A stretch of 64,000 bases of DNA from Pseudothermotoga thermarum DSM 5069. GTDB lineage: Bacteria > Thermotogota > Thermotogae > Thermotogales > DSM-5069. The notes beneath the pieces were generated by a model that did no database searches, was not told the origin of the DNA, and saw only the letters and a program-made list of their open reading frames with translations. The DNA lies in contig NC_015707.1 of NCBI RefSeq assembly GCF_000217815.1, positions 946,014-1,010,013 on the forward strand. Reading direction: 5' to 3'. This document shows, piece by piece, positions 26,931-35,695 of the stretch. The position numbers and the translations under genes are program-made. The stretch's first letter is position 1; every line of letters begins with the position of its first letter.

Positions 26931-27938
26931 ATGAAAGTTCGCGGGTTTGTAGTTCTTGGGTTAATTTTGTTGATCACCTCAATTCTTCTTGGAGCGCCAA
27001 GATACGTGCTCAAGTTCAACCATGTTTTGTCGCCGACATCGCCTTATCATGAAGGGTTTTTGAAGTGGGCAAAAGCTGTTGAGGAGAGAACAAACGGGGA
27101 CTTGAAGATTGAAGTTTATCACAGTGCTCAGCTTGGTGTGGAGGAGGACATTCTTGAGCAAATTCGTGCTGGTGCCAACATTGGTCAGAACACCGACTCT
27201 GCGCGAATGGGGATGTATGTCAGAGAAATTGCAGTCATGAACGCTGCTTACTTCATTGATTTCATGGGTGCAAAAACCCCAGAAGAAGTTATGGAAGTCT
27301 TGCAGAAGATCAAGAATTCCCCAACGATGCAAAAATGGTTAACTGAACTTGAACAAAAGTATGGTTTCAAAGTACTTTCTTTCATGTGGGTTCAAGGTTA
27401 CAGACACTTCTTCACCAACAAACCAATTAGAAGACCTGAAGATTTGAAAGGCTTGAGAGTGAGAACCCCACCAGCGCCGGTTTGGCAGGAATCTATAAGA
27501 GCTCTTGGAGCACAACCAGTGGCTATGGCGTTTGGAGAGATTTACACTGGTATTCAAACGAAAGCCGTTGACGGTGCTGAACTAGTTTACGAAAACATAT
27601 ATAGTGGAAAACTTTACGAAGTGCTCAAATATGGTTCGGAAACTGGTCACATTCTCTTGATAAACTTCGAAGTTGTCAGCGCAAAATGGTTCAACAGTCT
27701 GCCGCCCGAATATCAAAAGATACTCGTGGAAGAATGCGACAAAGCTGGAATTGAGACCTCTTTGAAAATCATGAAAGAACTTGATGCTTATTACAAGCAA
27801 CAGGTAATTTCAAAGGGAATGCAAATAATCACAGATGTTGATAAACAAGCTTTCATGCAAGCCGCCGAACAGTGTTACAAAGTACTTGGCCTTTTGGATG
27901 CTAGAAATCAACTGATGAAGGAAGTCAAAGGGCAATAA
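26931..27938 (+). CDS. dctP: TRAP transporter substrate-binding protein (DctP family)
   Basis: A 335-residue protein with a signal peptide (MKVRGFVVLGLILLITSILLGAP), then YVLKFNHVLSPTSPYHEGFLKWAKAVEERTNGDLKIEVYHSAQLG, and the DctP signature GLRVRTPPAPVWQESIRALGAQPVAMAFGEIYTGIQTKAVDGAE, whose Arg normally clamps a carboxylate. The ligand is therefore probably an organic or sugar acid. AAGGAGGTG is 7 nt before ATG 26931. The gene is intact although both membrane partners downstream are frameshifted. Confidence 0.92.
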   Translation: MKVRGFVVLGLILLITSILLGAPRYVLKFNHVLSPTSPYHEGFLKWAKAVEERTNGDLKIEVYHSAQLGVEEDILEQIRAGANIGQNTDSARMGMYVREIAVMNAAYFIDFMGAKTPEEVMEVLQKIKNSPTMQKWLTELEQKYGFKVLSFMWVQGYRHFFTNKPIRRPEDLKGLRVRTPPAPVWQESIRALGAQPVAMAFGEIYTGIQTKAVDGAELVYENIYSGKLYEVLKYGSETGHILLINFEVVSAKWFNSLPPEYQKILVEECDKAGIETSLKIMKELDAYYKQQVISKGMQIITDVDKQAFMQAAEQCYKVLGLLDARNQLMKEVKGQ

Positions 27939-27967
27939 ATATGAAAATACCGTACTAATTATCTTTC

Positions 27968-27994
27968 GGGGCCCGATCAAATAGGTCGGGTCCC
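27968..27994 (+). terminator. hairpin between dctP and dctQ (probable partial terminator)
   Basis: GGGGCCCGA and TCGGGTCCC form a 9-bp stem (one G-U) around a 9-nt loop, followed by TTTAAATTC, only a weak U tract. Such hairpins often give more binding protein than membrane subunits. Confidence 0.6.
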
Positions 27995-28018
27995 TTTAAA
28001 TTCAAAAGGGGTGAGTCA

Positions 28019-28505
28019 ATGAAAAGAAAGGATTATCTCTTATTGTTTGAGAAATATGCTGCAAAAATCTTAATTCTTTCAATGGTCATTTTGGTTTTCG
28101 CATCAGGTGTTGCAAGATTTCTGAAATATCCTATAAATTGGGCGGTTGATATGAGTACTTTTATGTTTGCTTGGGCATGTTTTTTCGCCTTTGATGTGGC
28201 TTGGAGAGAATAAGATGATGTCTGTTGATCTTTTTGTTAAACGCTTGCCAAAAAAAGCGCAAAAAGTTATAAAAGCAATAAACTATCTCATAATCTCAGC
28301 TTTCTTGGTTTATCTAATAATCTGGGGATCTCAGCTCACATATGCCTCTAGGTTTAGAAGATTTCTTGGAATGCCAGCTGTAAGCTATGCATGGGTGAAT
28401 TTGAGTGTTCCAATTGGTGCGGCTTTGCTTTTAAGAACAACTATTACCAAAATGATTGCCGAATTGAAAAATACTGAAGACAAGGGAGCTGAAAAGTCAT
28501 GTTGA
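28019..28505 (+). pseudogene. dctQ: TRAP transporter small membrane subunit (DctQ), frameshifted
   Basis: The first 64 residues (MKRKDYLLLFEKYAAKILILSM...MFAWACFFAFDVAWRE) hit TAA. The rest, NKMMSVDLFVKRLPKKAQ...TKMIAELKNTEDKGAEKSC, continues in another frame from about 28208. Joined, they make a normal DctQ of about 160 residues with four membrane segments and the family's VDL element. The lesion is one extra or two missing bases in the AGAGAATAAG region. GGGGTGAG precedes ATG 28019. The end overlaps dctM by 7 nt. Confidence 0.82.
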
Positions 28506-29789
28506 TTGTTCTTATAGCATTTGCCGCTTTTTTATTGATGGGAATGCCTGTTGCGTTTTCGATAGGAATATCGGGTTTTTTGTGGTTTTTGCAGCATCCA
28601 AATCTTCCTATTACCATACCAATTCAAAGGGCTCTTTCTCAAACCCAAAATTTTACTCTCTTGGCCATTCCTATGTTTATTCTTGCAGGAAATGTGATGA
28701 ACTACGCTGGTGTTACGAAAAGACTTCTTGATTTTGCTTCATCTTTGACTGGTCACATGAGAGGAGGACTTGGTCAAGTTTCGGCAGTCCTTTCAACTTT
28801 AATGGGAGGAGTTTCTGGTTCAAGTATTGCTGACGCAGCTATGGAAACAAGAATGCTCGGGCCAGAAATGCTCAAAAGGGGATATCCAAAAGGTTTTGCC
28901 GTAGCTGTTAATGTTTGGACATCGCTTATCACGCCAATAATACCTCCAGGAATTGCATATATACTCTATGGCACCATAGGTGGAGTTTCCATAGGTAGAT
29001 TGTTTGCAGCTGGTATTTTACCTGGGTTGCTTTTGATGGTTTCGTATATGATTGCTATTTCAATATCCGCAAGACGATTAGGATTGAAACCCGAAAGGCC
29101 AAAGAGAGCTTCGTTTTCGGAAGTTAGCTCAGCTTTCATAAAAAGCGTGTGGTCACTTGTCTTCCCTGTTCTTTTGATTTTTGGACTTAGGATGGGGATG
29201 GGGATATTTACTCCTTCGGAAGTAGGATCATTTGCGGTACTTTATGGTTTGCTAGTGGGCTTTTTGATCCACAGAGAGCTTGATTTGAAAACCTTTTTAA
29301 CAAAGACAATGAGTGATACCATTGGTGATATTGGGAGTGTGATGGCGATAATAGCACTTTCAGCAATTTTTGACTACGGAATGGTTTGGGAAAGGATACC
29401 TGAAAAGCTTGCAAATATTCATGCTTGGTATAAGCTCAAATCCCACGATCTTAATGCTTATAATCGTAATGTTCTTAATCTTTGCGGGCTTGTTTATTGA
29501 TGCCACGGCACTAATCCTTATGACGACTTCTGTTTTCCTTCCAGTAGCCCGTCGAATAGGCATCGATCCAGTTCACTTTGGGCTTGTTTTCATTCTTGCT
29601 GCCGCCATGGGCAATCAAACACCACCCGTTGGTGCATCGATGTACGCCGGTTGTTCGATTCTGGGAGCAAGTGTTGAGGAGTACACAAAGGCTTCTGGTC
29701 CTTTCTTTGTGGCAGCAATACTTGTTATTCTTGCTGTAATTTTCTTCCCGCAGATTTCCTTGATCATACCAAATCTACTCTTTAAATAA
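28499..29789 (+). pseudogene. dctM: TRAP transporter large permease (DctM), frameshifted
   Basis: Residues 1 to about 307 read in one frame (MLIVLIAFAAFLLMGMPVAFSIGISGFLW ... LMGGVSGSSIADAAMETRMLGPEM, typical DctM) and then fall into KLANIHAWYKLKSHD and a stop at 29500. The correct C-terminus resumes in the next frame at about 29411-29421 (FMLGISSNPTILMLIIVMFLIFAGLFIDATALILMT ... GNQTPPVGASMYAG). Rejoined length is about 430 residues, the family norm. The large permease cannot be made intact unless the indel is a sequencing error. Confidence 0.83.
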
Positions 29790-29807
29790 TAAAGGAGGTT
29801 ATAGAAT

Positions 29808-30569
29808 ATGAATTTCACAGGAAAAGTAGTTTTGATAACAGGTGCTGGAAGTGGTATAGGAAGAAAAGCAGCGATTATGTTTGCAGAAAGAGGTGCGAAA
29901 GTTGCAGTTAATGACATATCAGAAGAAAGAGGGAATGAAACTGTTGAAATGATAAAACAAAATGGAGGAAATGCTGTTTTCATCTTTGGAGATGTATCAA
30001 ATTCGGCTGACGCAAAAAGAATAGTAGAAGAAACTGTGAGACATTTTGGACGTCTAGATATCCTTGTCAACAACGCAGGAATTGTTCCAGCTGGAAAAGT
30101 TGAGGATGTAACTGACGAAATTTTTGAGAAAACTATGGCAATAAACGTGAAAGGTCCTATTATGCTTTCTAAGTATGCAGTTCAGGAGATGAAAAAGCAA
30201 GGCGGTGGAGTAATCGTAAATGTATCATCAGTTGCAGCGCTTAAAGGCATTGCTGATAGATGTGTTTATAGCGTTTCAAAAGCGGCCTTGCTTGGTTTAA
30301 CAAAATCAATGGCACTTGACTACGTCAAGTACAACATCAGAGTGAACGCAGTTTGCCCAGGAACAACTTATTCTCAAGGTCTTGCTGAAAGAATTAAAGC
30401 TTCACCTGATCCGGAAGCCACTTTGAGAGAAATGATAGCTCGCCAACCTGTCGGACGGTTGGCAAAAGAAGAAGAAATAGCTTTTGCAATCCTTTTTGCT
30501 GCATGCGACGAAGCTGCTTTCATGACAGGCAGTTATATTGTGATTGATGGTGGTGCAACAACTGCTTAA
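29808..30569 (+). CDS. short-chain dehydrogenase/reductase
   Basis: A 253-residue classical SDR with nucleotide motif TGAGSGIGR (residues 12-20), NNAGIVPAG, catalytic Ser in VSSVAA, YSVSK (Tyr-x-x-x-Lys) and C-terminal SYIVIDGGATT. The sequence is of the FabG/gluconate 5-dehydrogenase kind. In this operon with a TRAP importer and an FGGY kinase it is likelier to act on a sugar acid or polyol than in lipid synthesis. AAAGGAGG precedes ATG 29808. Confidence 0.85.
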   Translation: MNFTGKVVLITGAGSGIGRKAAIMFAERGAKVAVNDISEERGNETVEMIKQNGGNAVFIFGDVSNSADAKRIVEETVRHFGRLDILVNNAGIVPAGKVEDVTDEIFEKTMAINVKGPIMLSKYAVQEMKKQGGGVIVNVSSVAALKGIADRCVYSVSKAALLGLTKSMALDYVKYNIRVNAVCPGTTYSQGLAERIKASPDPEATLREMIARQPVGRLAKEEEIAFAILFAACDEAAFMTGSYIVIDGGATTA

Positions 30570-30634
30570 TTTGAAGCATGTTTTGAAAGGTTATAAAAAT
30601 CTAGTAGATTTAGGTTGTCGTAGAGGTGAATGAG

Positions 30635-32155
30635 GTGAATTCTGTATTCTTGGGACTTGACATAGGAACAACCGGCGCGAAATGTTGTGCTTTCGACGAA
30701 GAAGGCAACTTGATTTCTCTAGGAAGACAAAACTACGGGGTCATTCAACCCAAAGCTGGTTGGGTTGAACAGGACCCCGATGAGATAATCAACGCAGTTT
30801 TTGATTCCATCAAGCAATGCTTGCATGGGCTAAATCAAACTCACCAAGTTGAAGCCATTGGTCTAAGCAGCATGTTTCACAGCACACTCTTGGTTGACGC
30901 ACAGACGCAAAAACTCACAAATCTGATAATTTGGGCAGATACAAGGGCAGCTCATATTTTGAAGAACTATCAGGAAACTTTCTGGCATCTTTACCCTCTT
31001 ACAGGTTGTGTTTACCATGAGATGTATCCACTGGCAAAACTCATTTGGTTAAAACTGGAAAGACCAGATCTGCTTGAAAAATCAAACAAAATAATTAGTA
31101 TTAAAGAATACGTACTTTGGCACTTGGCAAATACGATGGCTGTTGATATTTCAATTGCCTCTGGAACTGGTTTGTTTAACATTCACACAAAAAACTGGGA
31201 AAAATCAATCTTTGATGAATTGAAAATTGATATATCCAAGGTGAACCAAACGGTTGCTCCTTCAACAATCGTTGGGTATATCACAAAAGAATGCAGCAAC
31301 GAAACAGGCTTAAAACAAGGAATTCCAGTTATCATCGGAGCAGGTGACGGAGCTCTTTCCACTCTCGGTTCAAATTGCTTAGATGAAAGCAAAATGACCT
31401 TCATGGTTGCTACAAGTGGTGCTGTTAGAAAAATCTCGAAGAAACCAATAATCGATTCTCAAAGAAGAACCTGGTGTTACATCCTTGACGAAGAAAATTG
31501 GTTGCCTGGTTCTGCGATCAACAACGCTGGAATAGTCATGAGTTGGTATGTGAAGAATTTCTATGCCAATATGATAGATGAAAAGATTGATCCGTACAAA
31601 CTCATGGAAAAATGGGCTTTAGAGATTGCAGCAGGTTCGGAAGGTTTGATCTTTCTTCCTTTCTTGACAGGTGAAAGAGGGCCTTACTGGAACTCAAACG
31701 CAAGAGGTATAATTTTTGGAATGGCGCTTCATCATGACAGAAGACATCTTGCAAGAGCCATTGTTGAGGGTGTTGCTTTCAGAATGAAAAGTATATACGA
31801 AGCTCTTTGCGATGTGGCAGGTAAGCCAGAAAAAATCATAGCAACCGGCGGATTGATGAAATCAAACCTTTGGGCACAGATTTGTGCTGATGTGTTAGGA
31901 ACAAGTATTCATCGTACAAACGTTGAGGAAGCTTCCTCTTTTGGAGCAGCAATAATGGCTATGAAAGGAGTAGGTGTCATAAAAAATTACGATGAAATTC
32001 TTTCGAAAACGGTTAACATCGTTGAAAGTTTTAAGCCAATCGAAGAGAACCAAAAGATTTATTCCAAGCTTTATGAAATCTACAAGGATATATACACTAA
32101 ACTGCAAGAAGATTTTATTTTCATAAGTCACTTTCAGCAGGGAATCCTTCCCTAA
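30635..32155 (+). CDS. FGGY-family carbohydrate kinase (gluconokinase/xylulokinase-like)
   Basis: A 506-residue kinase with LGLDIGTTGAKCCAFDEEGN at the N-terminus, AGWVEQDPDEI, GLSSMFHSTLLVD, the FGGY core IIGAGDGALSTLGSN..TFMVATSGAVRK, FLPFLTGERGPYWNSNARG and the C-terminal ATP site IATGGLMKSNLWAQICADVLG..EEASSFGAAIMA. The MFHS and ERGPYW features resemble gluconokinases. GTG 30635 has AGAGG at 30622-30626. A GTG at 30626 in the same frame has no ribosome site. Together with the SDR it suggests a pathway from an imported acid to a phosphorylated intermediate. Confidence 0.82.
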   Translation: MNSVFLGLDIGTTGAKCCAFDEEGNLISLGRQNYGVIQPKAGWVEQDPDEIINAVFDSIKQCLHGLNQTHQVEAIGLSSMFHSTLLVDAQTQKLTNLIIWADTRAAHILKNYQETFWHLYPLTGCVYHEMYPLAKLIWLKLERPDLLEKSNKIISIKEYVLWHLANTMAVDISIASGTGLFNIHTKNWEKSIFDELKIDISKVNQTVAPSTIVGYITKECSNETGLKQGIPVIIGAGDGALSTLGSNCLDESKMTFMVATSGAVRKISKKPIIDSQRRTWCYILDEENWLPGSAINNAGIVMSWYVKNFYANMIDEKIDPYKLMEKWALEIAAGSEGLIFLPFLTGERGPYWNSNARGIIFGMALHHDRRHLARAIVEGVAFRMKSIYEALCDVAGKPEKIIATGGLMKSNLWAQICADVLGTSIHRTNVEEASSFGAAIMAMKGVGVIKNYDEILSKTVNIVESFKPIEENQKIYSKLYEIYKDIYTKLQEDFIFISHFQQGILP

Positions 32156-32215
32156 ATGATTTTGCTCTTCTATTATAAACTTTACTGATCATTAGTTTCA
32201 TTCATCATAATGTGT

Positions 32216-32245
32216 TTGACACATTGCATTTTCTGGAGTTATAAT
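32216..32245 (+). promoter_or_regulatory. promoter of the lipoprotein gene
   Basis: Consensus TTGACA (32216-32221), 18-nt spacer, consensus TATAAT (32240-32245), 29 nt before ATG 32274. Confidence 0.75.
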
Positions 32246-32273
32246 AGGTTAACACCATCGGGGAGGGATACGG

Positions 32274-32835
32274 ATGAAGTGGGTCGCGTTCTTTCTCGGT
32301 GCGGTAACGATGCTGATTCTTGTTTCGTGTACTACACCGCCTGTTTCCAACGGTAAAACTCCCATGGAGCTTGCCCAAGATTTGATTGACAAAGTGATGG
32401 GAATTACTCCAATCTCCGCCTCAGACTGAGGATGAAGCTTTTGAGATGCTCAGGCAAATTGTTTATGTTCGAGATGAAGATGCAGAAAATGATGATGTTA
32501 AAGAAGCAGTTCTTGACATAAGTGGGATCTTCGCAATTAATTTTCTTTCCCCATCTACCGCAACCAACATTGAAGTGCTTTCTGTGACGGAGTTTGAGAA
32601 TCTGAAATTCCTTCCTTTGATCATATCTGGCAAACCAAATTTCGTTGACAGGGTTTTCATTGTAAACATGGTTTGCGAGTTTGATCAAGAATCAACTCAA
32701 ACAAGCTGCAATTTACCTATGATTACAATCAACAATGTTAATGACAAAGCTTATTTCTTCACCGTCTTTGTCGAGGAAACCAATGGTTCAACGGAAGTTA
32801 AGATGTACCCGCAGTTGCCAGAATGGCTTCCTTAA
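32274..32835 (+). pseudogene. small lipoprotein of unknown function, frameshifted
   Basis: GGGAGGG precedes ATG 32274, which encodes a lipoprotein signal (MKWVAFFLGAVTMLILVSC, lipobox LVSC) and PMELAQDLIDKVMGITPISASD, then TGA. One frame over, PPQTEDEAFEMLRQIVYVRDED continues for 139 residues to TAA at 32833. The junction is at about 32411-32420. The combined product would be about 185 residues and belongs to no family I recognise. The strong promoter and ribosome site suggest it was once well expressed. Confidence 0.65.
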
Positions 32836-32847
32836 AACCTTAGGGCA

Positions 32848-33336
32848 TCAATACTTCAACTTCGACACCGCAAGTTTTGTTTTTTGGATTCTCAATGGCT
32901 TGCGGATCTTATGTCAGACAATTGTATAGATGGCTTTCAGAATAGCCAGTTGAACTATCCGAAAGGTCATGGCATCGGTTCGAATCTTGGTTTCTTTGGT
33001 ATTTGTTCTGAGCACTACTGTTGACAGTTTCGCAAGACTTGATTTATCGTTGCCAGTTATCGTCACAACTGGAATCTTTAGTTGTTTTGTCTTTCTTGCA
33101 ACCTCAACGATACCTTTTGACTCTCCAGTGTGAGATATCGCAGAGACCAGATCAGCCGGTTTGGATATGGCGAGTAAAGTAACCATAGCTTCACTTTTTG
33201 CACCTGTCATCTTTGTCAAATCACTTATGGAGGATTCAAGAATCCTCTGTGGATTTTGAAGGACTATATCGGCTATCCTTCTTTCAGTTTCGGTAAATGA
33301 GTTGTACTTGTTTCTTATGTTTTGTAGAACGTCCAT
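32848..33336 (-). pseudogene. RpiR-family regulator remnant (internal deletion and in-frame stop)
   Basis: The N-terminus MDVLQNIRNKYNSFTETERRIADIVLQNPQRILESSISDLTKMTGAKSEA is the start of an RpiR helix-turn-helix domain. It then jumps to SKPADLVSAISHTGESKGIVEVARKTKQLKIPVVTITGN, deep inside the SIS sugar-phosphate-binding domain. About 100 residues, including the recognition helix end, are missing. After KAIYTIV a TGA (32914-32916) interrupts the frame, and HKIRKPLRIQKTKLAVSKLKY then looks like the normal tail. The family is about 280 residues. It was probably the regulator of the adjacent sugar-acid genes. Confidence 0.8.
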
Positions 33337-33453
33337 TTTCGTCACGCCCACTATGACCATTATACATAATTTGTTTCTTTTTTCACATGTTTGCTCTGAT
33401 TTCGCGGGTTGTTTCAACGACAATCAAAGCAAACGTTTCACAAAGAAATTAAA

Positions 33454-33474
33454 GAGGCTGCCGTGGGCAGCCTC
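33454..33474 (-). terminator. intrinsic terminator after the orphan dctP
   Basis: On the - strand GAGGCTGCC, loop CAC, GGCAGCCTC, then TTTAATTTCTTTG. Perfect 9-bp stem lying 8 nt after the dctP stop. Confidence 0.8.
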
Positions 33475-33481
33475 ACTTTTG

Positions 33482-34450
33482 CTATTGTTTCAGCACCTCG
33501 TCCCACGTTGTAACTGGCCAAGCTGTTTTGAACAATTCTTCAACAGCAGGTTTTGCTTTCTCTCTTAACTGTTGTGCAACGGTTTCATCAAGAGTTAATA
33601 CTTTCATTCCTTTGGCTTTAAGTCTTTCGATTATATTGCTTTCGTTTTCTTTCAATCTTTGTGTAGCCCAGTTGCATGCCTCGGTCATCAGATCAACCAC
33701 CAATTTTTGATCATCTTTTGAAAGCTTATCAAAAGTCGGCTTGTACATCATAACCCAACCGACACCACAAAGGTGGTTTGTCAAAGTCAGATAAGATTGA
33801 ACTTCGTAAAGCTTGAAAGACTCAATTTGTGTTAAATCACCTTCAGAAGCTTCTGCTCTTTTTTCCTTCAAGGCATTGTACAGGTCGGTCAACGGAACTG
33901 TCACAGGTGTGGTACCAAGAGCTTCCCAGATCTTCACCCATGTTGGTACAACTGGCAATCTCAGTTTCAGACCTTGTAGATCTTGCAATGATGTTATTGG
34001 TTTGTTGGATGTGAATTGCCTATAACCGCGGTAAACTGTTCCAAGGCAAATCATATTGCCTTTCTCTGCAATCAAAGATTTTGCTTTTTCTCCTATGGGT
34101 CCGTTCCAAACCCTCAAGAAATGTTCATAGTCTTTTATGACGAAAGGCGCGTTTACAAAAAAGTACTCCGGGGCAAAGACCTCGACTGGACGACCACCAG
34201 TGAATTGCAGATCTGCAGCTCCTGAGGCACACAAATTGTTTGCTTCTTCTTCGGAAACTTGGCCTGCTGAGATCTCCACAGTGATCCTTCCAGAAGTTCT
34301 TGTTTCAATCAACTCTTTGAATTTTTCAGCGGCCTCAACCAAAATATGTCCTTTCTGAAACGGCGAGACAGCTTTAAGAACGATTTGTTGACCAATTACG
34401 GTAGCAACTATCAGGATATAGAGTGCCAAGATAACCAACAGTTTTCTCAC
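33482..34450 (-). CDS. TRAP-type substrate-binding protein (DctP family), no membrane partners nearby
   Basis: A 322-residue protein with a signal peptide (MRKLLVILALYILIVATVIGQ) and a DctP fold: LKAVSPFQKGHILVEAAEKFKELIETRTSGRITVEISAGQ, then GLKLRLPVVPTWVKIWEALGTTPVTVPLTDLYNALKEKRAEASEG, with the ligand Arg in KLRLP. No DctQ or DctM is in this cluster. The membrane subunits of the broken + strand TRAP operon lie 4 kb away. It ends with a terminator and starts 54 nt after the Gfo/Idh gene. Confidence 0.85.
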   Translation of the reverse strand: MRKLLVILALYILIVATVIGQQIVLKAVSPFQKGHILVEAAEKFKELIETRTSGRITVEISAGQVSEEEANNLCASGAADLQFTGGRPVEVFAPEYFFVNAPFVIKDYEHFLRVWNGPIGEKAKSLIAEKGNMICLGTVYRGYRQFTSNKPITSLQDLQGLKLRLPVVPTWVKIWEALGTTPVTVPLTDLYNALKEKRAEASEGDLTQIESFKLYEVQSYLTLTNHLCGVGWVMMYKPTFDKLSKDDQKLVVDLMTEACNWATQRLKENESNIIERLKAKGMKVLTLDETVAQQLREKAKPAVEELFKTAWPVTTWDEVLKQ

Positions 34451-34503
34451 AAATATCCCCCCTTGTATTAAAATAAGTTGCTCACACTTTCATTTTGGAT
34501 ACT

Positions 34504-35685
34504 TCACAACAGTTTTATTTTTCTTCCTTCTTCTGCTGACAAATAAGCAGCGTACATTATCTTGGTGGTTTCTTTCGCAAGTTCAAAACCACTCAGCGGT
34601 TCTCTATCTTGCAAAACAGCTAACGCGAAATCTTTCATCTCTTGAGGATAACCTCTTGTCCAAAATTCATCAGCAGATGGAAAGCTGTAGCCTGCCTTTG
34701 TTTCAAGCTTTTCGGATATGTATTCGTTACCCCAAACCTGATCGTTTGGTCCGTAAGCAATCATCGAGTTGTTTGGAGTGATATTTGCGATTACTATTCC
34801 CGTTGAACCATATATCTCTACTTTGTTCTTAACACCACCAAGGCTTACATCTGTAGAGAAAACCGTTGCTTTAGAACCATCTTCAAACTCAATGACAACC
34901 AATGACCAATCTTCAACATCAAACCAATCTTTCACGACATAACAAGGTTTGTCTTTGAGAGAATCTGATTTGGTAAGAAAGGCAATCTCTCCATAAACTG
35001 ATACAGGTTTTATCGGCTTTCCATTTTTCACAAGTCCTTCAAAAGCTTTCAAATCAATTACCGCTGCTATTGGATGTGAACCAAGCCGCATCAAACTACC
35101 TCCGCCCGAAGTTCTCCATCTACGAGAATATGCAGCTTGTGAGCCAGAATGACTGCATTCTGCTCTGATATCAAAAACGAACATTTGAGAAGATTCTATC
35201 AATCTTTTCATTTTCATTATTGCTGGTGCATACACCCAGTTTTCTGCGTACATGAACTTAACTTTTGACTTTTTTAGCATTTCTTCTATTGATTCAACTT
35301 TTTCTAAGACTTTTTTATACATGTGTGCCTTTGAAATTTGTGTTCCGATAGATTCCACCTCAGGGAAATCTTCACCAAAATATCCTGTTAATGGTTTCTC
35401 ACATATTATGTGCTTTTTATTTTCGCACGCGCATTTTATAACCACATCGTGAAGATCCGTTGGGGTACAAATATCCACAATATCTATTTCGTCGCTTTGG
35501 CATAACTGCTCAAAATTGTCAAAAACTATTGGGATGTTATATTGTTTTGCAAAGCGCTCAGCGTTTTCTCTTCTTGAAGCACATACACCTTTTACTTCAA
35601 TCAAAGTATCGTTTTCTTTGAATGCTGCTACGTGAATCTTTGCTATAAAACCAGCCCCGACCAAACCTATTCTCACCTTCTTCAT
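34504..35685 (-). CDS. Gfo/Idh/MocA-family oxidoreductase
   Basis: A 393-residue protein with the Rossmann motif RIGLVGAGFIAKIHVAAF (residues 4-21), the family EKPLTGYFGEDF with catalytic Lys, and SGGGSLMRLGSHPIAAVIDL, where the active-site His is expected. It is somewhat longer than usual at EVESIGTQISKAHMYKKVLEKV. The family oxidises or reduces sugars, inositols and their acids with NAD(P). ATG 35685 follows GAGGTGAT. An upstream ATG at 35745 lies inside the M24 gene. The operon context suggests a sugar-acid substrate. Confidence 0.85.
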   Translation of the reverse strand: MKKVRIGLVGAGFIAKIHVAAFKENDTLIEVKGVCASRRENAERFAKQYNIPIVFDNFEQLCQSDEIDIVDICTPTDLHDVVIKCACENKKHIICEKPLTGYFGEDFPEVESIGTQISKAHMYKKVLEKVESIEEMLKKSKVKFMYAENWVYAPAIMKMKRLIESSQMFVFDIRAECSHSGSQAAYSRRWRTSGGGSLMRLGSHPIAAVIDLKAFEGLVKNGKPIKPVSVYGEIAFLTKSDSLKDKPCYVVKDWFDVEDWSLVVIEFEDGSKATVFSTDVSLGGVKNKVEIYGSTGIVIANITPNNSMIAYGPNDQVWGNEYISEKLETKAGYSFPSADEFWTRGYPQEMKDFALAVLQDREPLSGFELAKETTKIMYAAYLSAEEGRKIKLL

Positions 35686-35695
35686 CAAGATCACC

